Below are positions 49,100-56,745 of a stretch of DNA of 64,000 nt, in pieces. Location of the stretch: contig NZ_CP087164.1 in NCBI RefSeq assembly GCF_021172045.1, forward strand, positions 2,046,001 through 2,110,000. The letters are read 5' to 3'. A program made the translations under genes and the position numbers. Position 1 is the first letter of the stretch, and each line of letters opens with the position of its first letter. Source of the stretch: Capillimicrobium parvum (GTDB lineage: Bacteria > Actinomycetota > Thermoleophilia > Solirubrobacterales > Solirubrobacteraceae). The notes under the pieces are model-generated. The model had not been told where the DNA came from and made no database searches. It saw nothing but the letters and a program-made list of their open reading frames with translations.

Positions 49100-49564
49100 T
49101 CAGCGCGGGGTGTACGCGACCCGGCCCCAGGAGGGCTCGGGGGCCAGCTCGATCGGCTCGCCGTCGCGATCGGGCTGGATGTAGGCGAACGTGTGGCGCT
49201 CGACGTCGAAGGCGACGTCGAGCTCGCCCTCCTTGACGCGCTGGTCCAACCAGGCGCTGCGGAAGACGAGGCGGCGCAGCCAGTGCACGAGGCTGCGGTC
49301 CGCCGGGCCGACGAGCTCGGGCCAGCAGTCGTTGACGTGCTCGCCGAGGGCCGACGTCGGGTCGGGGATCTCGCCGTTGACCGCGAGGTTCACCAGGTCC
49401 TCGAGCTCAGCGTCGCCGAGCCGGTCGCCGACGAAGCCGAGCTTCATCGCCGCCTGCTCGCAACGCTCCTGGAAGTCGCGTTCGTTGAAGGTGAACCGGA
49501 GCTCGCCGTATTCGAGGACGAAGTCCTCGCCCGAGTCGTAGTTGCCGCGTCGTTGCGTGTCCAT
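49100..49564 (-). CDS. Conserved-looking acidic protein of unknown function
   Basis: A 154-residue soluble protein. It starts MDTQRRGNYDSGEDFVLEYGELRFTFNERDFQERCEQAAMKLGF, has a central VNGEIPDPTSALGEHVNDCWPELVGPADRSLVHWLRRLVFRSAWLDQRVKEGELDVAFD and ends ERHTFAYIQPDRDGEPIELAPEPSWGRVAYTPR. It is not a family I recognise. The residue mix, regular helices and the clear end point make a real gene very likely. The ATG at 49564 is the most natural start, though no Shine-Dalgarno sequence is obvious. The gene is convergent with the Rho-like gene (57-base gap) and divergent from the PLP decarboxylase. Confidence 0.7.
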   Translation of the reverse strand: MDTQRRGNYDSGEDFVLEYGELRFTFNERDFQERCEQAAMKLGFVGDRLGDAELEDLVNLAVNGEIPDPTSALGEHVNDCWPELVGPADRSLVHWLRRLVFRSAWLDQRVKEGELDVAFDVERHTFAYIQPDRDGEPIELAPEPSWGRVAYTPR

Positions 49565-49670
49565 TGAGAGAGCGACGCGCCGTTGAAGGGGGGCGCGTCG
49601 TCGCGGCATTCTGACCAACTCCTGCACGGGTGCGAGGGGTGGGCGGAATCTTTCATCTACGTTTAGGCGA

Positions 49671-51050
49671 ATGGACGAGCGAGGCGAGCTGCTGGAGCGC
49701 GCGGCGGCACTGATCGCGGCGTGGGAGGGGCGGTTCGGGCCCGTCGAGCCGCACCCGGCGAGCGTCCCCGACACGGACCGGCTGGAGGCTGCGTGGGGCG
49801 CGTTCGGGGAGCGGATGGCCGATCACTATCCGTTCTTTCATCCGCGCTTCGCCGGCCAGATGCTCAAGCCGCCGCACCGGGTCGCGGCGGCCGGCTACCT
49901 CGCCGCGATGCTCGTCAACCCGAACAACCACGCGCTCGACGGCGGGCCCGGGACGACCGCGCTCGAGGTCGAGGCGGTCGACGCGCTCGCCGACATGTTC
50001 GGGCTCGCGCAGCCCCGGCTCGGCCACCTGACGTCGTCGGGAACGATCGCGAACCTCGAGGCGCTGTGGGTCGCCCGCGAGATGACGGGCGGCAAGGCCG
50101 TGGTCCACAGCGAGCTCGCGCACTACACGCACGACCGCATGTGCCGGGTGCTTGGCGTCGAGCCTCGCGCGGTGGCGGCGGACGCGCACGGCCGCCTCGA
50201 CCTCGACGCGGTCGAGGCGGCATGCCGGGGCGGCGACGTCGGCACGGTCGTCCTGACCGCGGGCACGACCGGGCTGGGCGCGATCGACCGCGTCGACGAG
50301 GCCCTCGCGCTGCGCGAGCGCTACGGCGTGCGGCTGCACGTCGACGCGGCGTACGGCGGTTTCTTCACGCTGCTGGCGCGCGGCGCGGATCCGCTCGTCG
50401 CCGGCGAGCCGTTCGCGGCGATCGCGCAGTGCGACTCGGTCGTCGTCGATCCCCACAAGCACGGGCTGCAGCCGTACGGGTGCGGCGCGGTGCTGTTCGC
50501 CGACCCGTCCGTGGCGGCGGTCTACGCGCACGAGTCGCCGTACACGTACTTCGTCCCCGCCGACCTGCACCTCGGCGAGATCAGCCTCGAGTGCTCGCGC
50601 GCGGGCGCCGCCGCGGCGGCGCTGTGGCTGACGCTGCAGGTGTTCCCGCTCCACGCCGGCGACGGGCTCGGACCCATGCTGGCGGCCTCGCGGCGGGCGG
50701 CGCTGGATCTGGCGGCGCGGCTGCGCTCGGACCCCGGCCTGACGCTCCACGTCGAGCCGGAGCTCGACATCGTCACGTACTTCCCGTCGCGTCCGACGCT
50801 GTCGGACGTCGATGCCGCCACCGAGCGGGCGCTGGCCGTCGGGATGGCCGATGGCGCCGATCCGGTGTTCCTGAGCACGATCCGCGTGGCGGCGAACGCG
50901 TTCGCGCAGCTGCACCCGGGCATCGTGCGGGATGTGGACGCGGCGCGGGTGCTGCGGTCCGTGCTGATGAAGCCGGAGCACGAGACGAACGTCGGCGACC
51001 TGCACGCGCGTCTGTCACGGCTTGCCGAAGAGGTGTCCGCAGCCGGCTGA
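49671..51050 (+). CDS. PLP-dependent group II decarboxylase
   Basis: A 459-residue fold-type I PLP enzyme. It shows FFHPRFAGQMLKPPHRVAAAGYLAAMLVNPNNHALDGGPGTTALE, typical of group II decarboxylases. LTSSGTIANLEAL holds the PLP phosphate. The ring-stacking His is in HSELAHYT (H151), the Asp is D225 (HVDAAYGG) and the Schiff-base Lys is K263 in DPHKHGLQPYG. It should decarboxylate an amino acid (aromatic, glutamate or similar) or act as a related lyase; the substrate-specifying loop cannot be read. The C-terminal EHETNVGDL segment is normal. The ATG at 49671 fits the family length. It is not in an operon with the next gene; 66 bases follow it. Confidence 0.9.
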   Translation: MDERGELLERAAALIAAWEGRFGPVEPHPASVPDTDRLEAAWGAFGERMADHYPFFHPRFAGQMLKPPHRVAAAGYLAAMLVNPNNHALDGGPGTTALEVEAVDALADMFGLAQPRLGHLTSSGTIANLEALWVAREMTGGKAVVHSELAHYTHDRMCRVLGVEPRAVAADAHGRLDLDAVEAACRGGDVGTVVLTAGTTGLGAIDRVDEALALRERYGVRLHVDAAYGGFFTLLARGADPLVAGEPFAAIAQCDSVVVDPHKHGLQPYGCGAVLFADPSVAAVYAHESPYTYFVPADLHLGEISLECSRAGAAAAALWLTLQVFPLHAGDGLGPMLAASRRAALDLAARLRSDPGLTLHVEPELDIVTYFPSRPTLSDVDAATERALAVGMADGADPVFLSTIRVAANAFAQLHPGIVRDVDAARVLRSVLMKPEHETNVGDLHARLSRLAEEVSAAG

Positions 51051-51116
51051 TCCCGCAACCGTCACGAGATCAACCAGCGGGGGGGCGAAGCTTGGCGGGG
51101 CCGGCCTAAGGCGGGC

Positions 51117-51890
51117 ATGAGCGACGACGCTTTCACCATCCTCGTCGTCGAGGACGACGACGCCACGCGCACCTTCCTCGCCGACAACCTCACGGCCGAC
51201 GGCTACGAGCTGCTGGTCACCGCCTCGGTCAACGAGGGCCGGCGCCTGCTGGAACGCCAGTTCCCGGATCTCGTGCTGGTCGACGTCGGGCTGCCGGACG
51301 GGTCCGGGCTGGAGCTCGTCCGGTCGGTCCGCGAGGCCGACGGGGCGACGAGCCGCCTCGATCCGACGACGCCGATCCTCGTCCTCAGCGGGCGCGCGGA
51401 CGAGCTCGACCGGGTCCGCGGGTTCGAGCGCGGGACCGACGACTACGTCGTCAAGCCGTTCTCGTATCCGGAGCTGCGGGGTCGCGTGGCGGCGCTGCTG
51501 CGGCGGGCGCAGGGACGGCGCGTCGCCGGGCGCCTGCGGGTCGGCGGGCTCGTGCTCGACCCGCCGTCGCGGCAGGTGACGCTCCACGGCGAGGTGCTGG
51601 CGCTCTCGCAGAAGGAGTTCTCGCTGCTGCGCGTGCTGGCCTCCGAGCCGACCCGGGTCTGGACGAAGGCCGAGCTCCTGCGGATGGTGTGGGGGCACCA
51701 CACCGCGGGAACGACGCGGACGCTCGACTCGCACATCTGCCGGCTGCGCCAGAAACTCGGATCCGGCGGCGAGCGGTGGGTCCTCAACGTGTGGGGCGTC
51801 GGCTACCGGCTGATCGATCCGCGGCCCGAGGTGGACGTCGAGTCCCCGGCCTCCTGCACCTTCTCCGCTCAGCCGGCGGCGGTCGCATGA
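51117..51890 (+). CDS. OmpR-type response regulator
   Basis: A 257-residue response regulator. The receiver domain has the acid pair E12-D13/D14 (VVEDDD), phospho-acceptor D56 (LVLVDVGLPDG) and Lys K113 (YVVKPFS). The winged HTH (about 145-235) reads LSQKEFSLLRVLASEPTRVWTKAELLRMVWGHHTAGTTRTLDSHICRLRQKLG and ends GVGYRL. The linker RRAQGRRVAGRLRVGG is normal. Its stop overlaps the start of the kinase gene (ATGA). The kinase and a SAF-domain gene follow, so its output probably includes the SAF protein or a larger pilus or stress regulon elsewhere. Confidence 0.93.
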   Translation: MSDDAFTILVVEDDDATRTFLADNLTADGYELLVTASVNEGRRLLERQFPDLVLVDVGLPDGSGLELVRSVREADGATSRLDPTTPILVLSGRADELDRVRGFERGTDDYVVKPFSYPELRGRVAALLRRAQGRRVAGRLRVGGLVLDPPSRQVTLHGEVLALSQKEFSLLRVLASEPTRVWTKAELLRMVWGHHTAGTTRTLDSHICRLRQKLGSGGERWVLNVWGVGYRLIDPRPEVDVESPASCTFSAQPAAVA

Positions 51891-52732
51891 GCTGGGCGAT
51901 GGCGCTGGTCGCGCTGAGCGGGCTCGGTCTGGCGTGGTTCAAGCACCGCCGCCGCATGGAGCTCGTGACCCGTGCGCTGCACGAGCTGCGCTCGCCGCTG
52001 TGCGCGGCCCGGCTCGCGGTCCACGCCGCCGGCCGCGAGCGCGGATGGCCCGCGGTGGCGCGCATCGACGACGAGCTGGGCCGGGCGGCGCTGGCGCTCG
52101 ACGACCTCGATGCCGCCCGGCGCGGGCGGTCCGTGTCGCCGCACCTGCAGGAGGTCGACACCGGCGAGCTGCTCGGGCAGGTCGGGGTGACGTGGGCCCC
52201 GCTCGCGTGGCCGGTCGGCCGGCGCGTCCGGGTCGAGCCACCGGTGGCCGCGCCGGTGGTCCACGCCGATCCGGTGCGGCTGGCGCAGGCCCTCGGCAAC
52301 CTCGTGGGCAACGCGCTCGAGCACGGGACGGGCGACGTGGTGCTGTCGGTGTCGGTCGCGGGCTCTTGGGCGCGGCTCAGCGTGGCCGACGGCGGCTCCG
52401 GCCTGCCGGCGCCGCTCGGGACGCTGCGCCGGCGTGCGCGCGGCGGTCGCGGGTCGCGGGGGCGGGGACTGGCGATCGCCGACGAGATCGCCCGGCGCCA
52501 CGGCGGTCGCCTCGAGAGCTCGCCGGCGGACGCCGCGGGCTGCCGGATGACGCTCGATCTGCCGCTGCCGGTGGGCGAGGTCGAGGACCAGGGTGCGTCG
52601 CTCTCGCTGCATCTCGACGGGATCGAGCTGGACCGCTCCGCGTCGAGGCGGTGGTCGGCGCGCCCGGCGCCGGTCGACTCGGAGGGCCTGCGCTGGGGCG
52701 GTACGGTGCAACCGCTGCGGCGGCGCCGGTGA
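51887..52732 (+). CDS. Compact sensor histidine kinase
   Basis: A 281-residue kinase. It has only one N-terminal hydrophobic segment (MALVALSGLGLAWFKHR) and no extracellular sensor. The H-box is TRALHELRSPLCAARLA with H32; the N-box is ALGNLVGNALEHG (N142); the G-box is VADGGSGLP, followed by GSRGRGLAIADEIARRHGGRLE. The catalytic domain ends near 235, and a 45-residue tail follows (GASLSLHLDGIELDRSASRRW...GGTVQPLRRRR) without known motif. The lack of a periplasmic domain points to an intramembrane or cytoplasmic signal. The start overlaps the regulator's stop and the stop overlaps the SAF gene's GTG, so signal and target are made together. Confidence 0.9.
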   Translation: MSWAMALVALSGLGLAWFKHRRRMELVTRALHELRSPLCAARLAVHAAGRERGWPAVARIDDELGRAALALDDLDAARRGRSVSPHLQEVDTGELLGQVGVTWAPLAWPVGRRVRVEPPVAAPVVHADPVRLAQALGNLVGNALEHGTGDVVLSVSVAGSWARLSVADGGSGLPAPLGTLRRRARGGRGSRGRGLAIADEIARRHGGRLESSPADAAGCRMTLDLPLPVGEVEDQGASLSLHLDGIELDRSASRRWSARPAPVDSEGLRWGGTVQPLRRRR

Positions 52733-53412
52733 GCCGGCGCCGGCGCGGGATCGTCCTCGCGGCCCTCGCGCTCGTCCTCGGCGGTCTGGCCGCCTCGGAC
52801 GTCGCCGGCCGCGAGGCGGCGCTGCGCGAGCGCCTCGGGCCGCTCGTCGCGGTCGTCGTCGCGCAGCGTCCGCTGGGCTCGGGCGCGCGGCTGCGGGCGT
52901 CGGACCTCGGCGTGCGCCGCGTGCCGCAGCGCTTTGCGCCGGCGGGCGCCTTCGCGCGGCCCGAGGAGCTGATCGGCGAGCAGATCGGCGCGCCGCTGGG
53001 CGCGGGGTCGGACATCACGGCCGCGGCGCTGAAGGTGCCGGAGGCGGCGCGGCCGGGCGCGCCGGTGCGCACGGGCGAGCGGGTGGCCGACGTCGTGGCG
53101 ATCGGCTCGCCGCGCGCGATCGTCCCGGGCGGGCGCGTCGACGTGCTCGTCACGCGCGAGGCCGCCGACGGCACCGCGGGGAGCACGGAGCTGGCGCTCG
53201 AGGACGTCGAGGTGCTCGCGGTCCGAGCGGCCGACGTCGGCCCGGGCGACCGCGGCGACCAGCATGTCGCGGCCTCGCTGCGGGTGACCTTGCGCCAGGC
53301 CGTCTATCTCGCCGCGGCGCAGTCGTTCGCGAGCGAGCTGCGGCTGCTCCCACGAGCCGCGGGCGACCGCCGGCACCGGCGCACCCCGCTGGCGGTCGGC
53401 GATTCGCTGTGA
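52729..53412 (+). CDS. SAF-domain protein (CpaB/RcpC-like)
   Basis: A 227-residue protein. It has an N-terminal signal or membrane segment (RGIVLAALALVLGGLAASDVAG) and then a SAF domain: PLVAVVVAQRPLGSGARLRASDLGVRRVP, with FARPEELIGEQIGAPLGAGSDITAAALK (about 38-100). A second part (VRTGERVADVVAIGSPRAIVPGGRVDVLVTRE...LALEDVEVLAV...RVTLRQAVYLAAAQSF) matches the CpaB/RcpC region after SAF. CpaB and RcpC act in assembly of Flp/Tad pili, but no tad genes lie within this window. The GTG overlaps the kinase stop, so it is co-expressed with the two-component system. Confidence 0.85.
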   Translation: MSRRRRGIVLAALALVLGGLAASDVAGREAALRERLGPLVAVVVAQRPLGSGARLRASDLGVRRVPQRFAPAGAFARPEELIGEQIGAPLGAGSDITAAALKVPEAARPGAPVRTGERVADVVAIGSPRAIVPGGRVDVLVTREAADGTAGSTELALEDVEVLAVRAADVGPGDRGDQHVAASLRVTLRQAVYLAAAQSFASELRLLPRAAGDRRHRRTPLAVGDSL

Positions 53413-53424
53413 GCGCCGCCGTCG

Positions 53425-53454
53425 CGCCACGCCACGCCGCGCCGCGCCGCGCCA
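53425..53454. repeat. Pentanucleotide tandem repeat CGCC(A/G)
   Basis: Six CGCCA/CGCCG units lie 13 bases after the SAF gene stop. They are close to the reverse complement of the (GCGGC)6 array at 31175-31204, so both belong to one type of short repeat found just after a stop codon. The array is outside coding sequence. Confidence 0.8.
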
Positions 53455-53502
53455 CGCGCCCCGCAGCGTCGCCGACGTGTGGGCGCTGGTGCCCGTTTGG
53501 CG

Positions 53503-53985
53503 TTACAGCTCCTGCGTGCGGATCAGCTCGAGCTCGCCGCGACCGATCTCGTGACCGTGTTCGCAGCGCAGCTGCGTGCCGACCACCGCCCCGCAGTCGC
53601 GATGGCGGAAGCGCACCGGACCACCGTCGTCGGCCTCCCAGCGGTCGGCCCATCGCATGAGCGCGACCATCGCCGGCAGCAGATCCTGGCCCTTCTCGGT
53701 GAGGCGGTATTGCTGGCGTGTCCGCTGGCCGGGCTCGCGGTAGGGCTCGCGCTCGAGCAGGTCGGCCTCGACGAGCTCGCGCAGGCGGGCGGCGGTCACG
53801 GGCTCGCTGGCGCCGATGCGGGTGACGAAATCGTCGAAGCGGGTCGTCCCGTAGAAGGCCTCGCGCATCAGCAGGAACGACGTCCGCGTGCCGAGGACGT
53901 CGAGCGCCTTGGCCAGCGAGCAGCGCCGCGCCTCCCACCCGCTGCGGGGATCGAGCGCGCCGACGAGCTGAACCGCGTCCTGCAT
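53503..53985 (-). CDS. HxlR-family winged-helix regulator
   Basis: A 160-residue HxlR regulator. The typical CSLAKALDVLGTRTSFLLMREAFYGTTRFDDFVTRIGASEPVTAARLRELVEADLLEREPY holds the N-terminal Cys and the winged HTH. The wing ends QYRLTEKGQDLLPAMVALMRWADRW, followed by a 45-residue tail with HRDCGAVVGTQLRCEHGHEIGRG, a C-H-C-H set (DCG, RCEHGHE) that could bind zinc. The start is at 53985. It is divergent from an MFS transporter, with GCTGACT-N12-AGTCAGC between. HxlR regulators usually respond to aldehydes, quinones or toxins and control the neighbouring transporter. Confidence 0.9.
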   Translation of the reverse strand: MQDAVQLVGALDPRSGWEARRCSLAKALDVLGTRTSFLLMREAFYGTTRFDDFVTRIGASEPVTAARLRELVEADLLEREPYREPGQRTRQQYRLTEKGQDLLPAMVALMRWADRWEADDGGPVRFRHRDCGAVVGTQLRCEHGHEIGRGELELIRTQEL

Positions 53986-53998
53986 CGGCCCGAGTCTA

Positions 53999-54061
53999 GC
54001 TGACTTTGCCAGACAACAGTCAGCCGTGTATGGTGCTGGCTATGTTCAAGCTAAGTCAGCT
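53999..54061. promoter_or_regulatory. HxlR operator region
   Basis: GCTGACT (53999-54005) and AGTCAGC (54018-54024) form an exact inverted repeat with a 12-base gap. A third box, AAGTCAGCT (54053-54061), pairs with AGCTGACTT at 53998-54006. The boxes lie between the divergent HxlR and MFS genes, and the last one lies inside the first codons of the MFS gene. HxlR proteins normally bind paired elements of this type. Confidence 0.6.
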
Positions 54062-55748
54062 CGATCAAGGGCGGGGCGGGGAAGGCCGCACCGGCGGCGC
54101 GCGGGGCGGGGCGTCCCGCGGCGAGGACGGGCGGGGTGGGGCGCTCCGCGGCGACGGCGGGCGGGGTGGGGCGCTCCGCACCGGCGGCGCGCGGGGCGGG
54201 GCGTCCCGCGGCGAGGACGGGCGGGGTGGGGCGCTCCGCGGCGACGGCGGGCGGGGTGGGGCGCTCCGCGGCGATGATGGGCAGGGTAGGGCGCTCCGCG
54301 GCGACGGCGGCGAACCGGCACGCTCGGCGTTCGGCCGCCGCGGCGACGCCTCCTCGCGGCTCGTCCTGCTCATCGTGTGCGCCGGCGTCGTGCTGGCCAG
54401 CCTCGACCTCTTCATCGTCAACGTCGCCCTGCCCGACATCGCGCGGGACTTCGGCACCACGAACCTCGCCGACGTGTCGTGGGTCCTCAACGCGTACGCG
54501 ATCACCTACGCCGCGCTGCTCGTGCTCTTCGGGCGCATGGCCGAGCGGCGCGCGCGCCAGAACGGGTTCCTGCTCGGCGTTGCGATCTTCACCGCCGCGT
54601 CGGCCGCCTGCGGTCTGGCGGACTCGCTGCCGGCGCTCGTCGCGTTCCGGATCCTTCAGGCGGTCGGTGCGGCGCTGCTGACGCCGACGTCGCTGAGCCT
54701 CATCCTGGCGACCACCGACGCCGAGCGGCGGTCCGACGCGGTGCGCGCGTGGACGGCGGTGGGCGGGGTGGCCGCGGCCATCGGACCGGTCGTCGGAGGC
54801 CTGCTCGTCGCCGGCTCGTGGCGCTGGGTCTTCTTCGTCAACCTGCCGATCGGCATCGCCGCGCTGGTCGTCGGCTGGCGGCGCCTGCCGCACGTGCCGG
54901 GCCACCCGGTGCCGCATCCCGACGCGCTCGGCGCGGCGCTCATCACCGTCGGCATCGCCGCCCTGACGGCCGGCCTCGTCAAGGGCGAGGACTGGGGGTG
55001 GGGCTCGGCGCCCACCGTCGTCGCGCTCGCGGTCGCCGTCACGACGCTCGGGCTCTTCGTCCTTCGCTCGCTGCGCCATCGCAACCCGCTCGTCGACCCG
55101 GCGCTGTTCCGGATGCGGGCGTTCTCGGGCGCCTCGGTTGCGATGACGCTGTTCTCGATGGCGTTCGGCGGGATGCTCCTGTCCGTCGTGCTCTGGGAGC
55201 AGGGCGTCTGGGGCTGGTCGGCGCTCAAGACGGGACTCGCGATCGCACCCGGCCCGCTGATGGTGCCGGTGTTCGCCTTCTTCGTCGCGGGCCCGCTCAT
55301 CGTGCGCTTCGGCGCCGGCCGGGTCGCCGCCGCCGGAACGACGATCTTCGCCGCAGGCATCGCCTGGTGGGCGCTGGCGGCGGGCGTCGAGCCCGACTAC
55401 GTCGGCGACATGCTCGGCGGCATGCTCGTCACCGGAGTCGGGGTCGGCCTGACGCTGCCGACGCTCATGGCCACCGCGGCCGGATCCCTGCCGCCTCAGA
55501 GCTTCGCCACCGGCTCGGCGGTGATCAACATGCTGCGCCAGGTCGGCCTTGCCGTGGGCGTGGCCGTGCTGATCGCGGTGCTGGGGACCGCGTCCGGCGC
55601 AACCGACCAGCTTGCCGCGTTCCAGGCCGCCTGGTGGGTGCTTGCCGCGCTCTCGCTCGCGGGCGGCGTGGCCGCGCTGCTGCTCCTCGCCCCGCGGCGC
55701 CGGGCCGCCGTCCACGCGGCGCAGCCCGCGGCCGCGCCGACCCGCTGA
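54042..55748 (+). CDS. MFS transporter (DHA2-like) with repeat-encoded Gly/Arg tail
   Basis: A 568-residue (from ATG 54042) drug-type MFS protein with 14 hydrophobic segments. It includes LVLLIVCAGVVLASLDLFIVNVALPDIARDFG (helix 1 and motif D1), FGRMAERRARQNGF (motif A), GGVAAAIGPVVGGLLV (motif C) and a last helix WWVLAALSLAGGVAALLLLA. The first 90 residues before helix 1 are unusual: a Gly/Arg-rich tail built from ten-residue units such as GRGGALRGDG, encoded by a 30-bp tandem repeat. No start lies between the repeat and helix 1, so the tail should be translated. TTG 54006 or ATG 54030 are other starts. The gene is divergent from HxlR and probably under its control. Confidence 0.88.
   Translation: MFKLSQLDQGRGGEGRTGGARGGASRGEDGRGGALRGDGGRGGALRTGGARGGASRGEDGRGGALRGDGGRGGALRGDDGQGRALRGDGGEPARSAFGRRGDASSRLVLLIVCAGVVLASLDLFIVNVALPDIARDFGTTNLADVSWVLNAYAITYAALLVLFGRMAERRARQNGFLLGVAIFTAASAACGLADSLPALVAFRILQAVGAALLTPTSLSLILATTDAERRSDAVRAWTAVGGVAAAIGPVVGGLLVAGSWRWVFFVNLPIGIAALVVGWRRLPHVPGHPVPHPDALGAALITVGIAALTAGLVKGEDWGWGSAPTVVALAVAVTTLGLFVLRSLRHRNPLVDPALFRMRAFSGASVAMTLFSMAFGGMLLSVVLWEQGVWGWSALKTGLAIAPGPLMVPVFAFFVAGPLIVRFGAGRVAAAGTTIFAAGIAWWALAAGVEPDYVGDMLGGMLVTGVGVGLTLPTLMATAAGSLPPQSFATGSAVINMLRQVGLAVGVAVLIAVLGTASGATDQLAAFQAAWWVLAALSLAGGVAALLLLAPRRRAAVHAAQPAAAPTR
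54088..54297 (+). repeat. Seven 30-bp tandem repeats encoding a Gly/Arg-rich tail
   Basis: Seven direct 30-base units are in frame at the 5' end of the MFS gene. Units 1-3 (54088-54177) are repeated exactly as units 4-6 (54178-54267), so a 90-bp block has been duplicated; unit 7 is diverged (GCGGCGATGATGGG start). A partial unit follows. The encoded tail is about 70 residues of GRGGALRGDG-like peptides. In RNA the G-rich unit could form stable structure close to the start. It is not a CRISPR: there are no spacers. Confidence 0.9.
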
Positions 55749-55772
55749 GCCAGGGCCGGCCGCCGGACCACC

Positions 55773-55815
55773 GAGCGTCGAGTTCCTCAGCCTGCAGCTG
55801 AGAAATTCGACGCTC
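55773..55815 (+). terminator. Long imperfect hairpin after the MFS gene
   Basis: GAGCGTCGA-GTT pairs with AATTCGACGCTC (one mismatch), with an inner TCAGC/GCTGA stem around CTGCA. The dyad is 43 bases long, 25 bases after the MFS stop. It is the likely terminator, though it could also be a regulatory dyad upstream of the phosphodiesterase gene. Confidence 0.55.
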
Positions 55816-55893
55816 GACGTGCCGGCCCTGGTGAGCCGCGCCAAACGGCCGGCGCGGCTGACGCCGGCCGCGACGTGCCATCGTGGCGCGCGG

Positions 55894-56685
55894 ATGAGCG
55901 TGCTGTTGAGCTGGAACGTCGCCGGCCGGGTGCGCAGCGTGCCCGAGCAGGCGCGGGCCATCGCCCAGCGGCCGGCGGACCTCGTCGCGCTGCAGGAGGT
56001 CCGGGTCACGGCGCTGCCGGCGTGGCGGGAGGCGCTCGGGGCGCTCGGCTACGAGCACATCGCCGCCACGCTGGTCGACGCCGGCCCGCGCCCGCCGGAG
56101 CGCCGGCTCGGGGTGCTCGTCGCCGCCCGCGGGCCGATCGAGCCGCTGGCGCCACTCGACCTGCCGTGGCCGGAGCGCCACCTCGCGGTCCGCACCCCGC
56201 TCGACGGCGAGGAGGTCGAGCTGCACGTCCTGCACGCGCCGATCTCGAGCAGGGCCGGGCAGGTGAAGGTGGTCACCCTGGAGACGGTCTACGCCGCGCT
56301 CGCCCCGCCGAGCAGCACGCCGCGCATCCTCACCGGCGACCTCAACACGCCGCAGTACGAGTCGCGCGAAGGCGAGGTGCAGAGCTTCGCGCGGACCCGC
56401 TCGGGCCGCATCCGCCCCACGCACGGCGAGCGTCACGACGCCGCGGAGCTGGGTCTCGTCGTCGGCCTCCTCAACCACGGCTACGCCGACGCCTTCCGCG
56501 TCCTGCACGGCTATGGGCGCCGCGACCGCAGCTGGCTGTATCCGCACGGCAAGATGGGCTACCGCCTCGACCACGTCATCGTCCGCGACCTCGTCCCGAC
56601 CGCCTGCGAGTACGAGCACGCCTGGCGCGACGCCGGGTTGAGCGACCACGCGGCGATCTGGGCGGCCCTGCGCCCGGCGGGCTGA
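55894..56685 (+). CDS. Endonuclease/exonuclease/phosphatase family protein
   Basis: A 263-residue EEP-fold hydrolase. The expected metal and phosphate residues are present: SWNVAG (Asn), LVALQEV (Glu), ILTGDLNTP (Asp-x-Asn), GYRLDHVIVRD (Asp) and LSDHAAIWAAL (the SDH catalytic Asp-His). It is probably cytoplasmic, as there is no signal peptide. It could be a nuclease, a phosphodiesterase or a lipid or inositol phosphatase; the closest small bacterial relatives are annotated as exodeoxyribonuclease III-like. The ATG at 55894 is the first start that gives the usual length. Its stop lies in a 32-bp tandem duplication that also leads into the next gene. Confidence 0.9.
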   Translation: MSVLLSWNVAGRVRSVPEQARAIAQRPADLVALQEVRVTALPAWREALGALGYEHIAATLVDAGPRPPERRLGVLVAARGPIEPLAPLDLPWPERHLAVRTPLDGEEVELHVLHAPISSRAGQVKVVTLETVYAALAPPSSTPRILTGDLNTPQYESREGEVQSFARTRSGRIRPTHGERHDAAELGLVVGLLNHGYADAFRVLHGYGRRDRSWLYPHGKMGYRLDHVIVRDLVPTACEYEHAWRDAGLSDHAAIWAALRPAG

Positions 56686-56743
56686 CCGCGCCCGCCGCTG
56701 CGACGATGTCCGGCTGACCGCGCCCGCCGCTGCGACGATGTCC
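56680..56743. repeat. 32-bp exact tandem duplication over a stop codon
   Basis: The 32 bases GGCTGACCGCGCCCGCCGCT... at 56680-56711 are repeated exactly at 56712-56743. The first copy includes the TGA that ends the phosphodiesterase gene; the second ends two bases before the GTG of the MFS gene. The duplication has moved the next start away from the stop by its length. Confidence 0.95.
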
Positions 56744-56745
56744 CG

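Noticed and set aside
51784-53430. Long minus-strand frame opposite the kinase and SAF genes
   Set aside because: The plus-strand genes show clear H-, N- and G-boxes and overlapping starts. The antisense frame has no recognisable protein.
54088-54297. 30-bp repeats as a CRISPR array
   Set aside because: The units are directly adjacent without spacers and are in frame inside a transporter gene.
54046-54321. Minus-strand frame across the 30-bp repeats
   Set aside because: It is only the complement of the repeat (GAPHPAR units). It has no start signal and does not extend into any domain.
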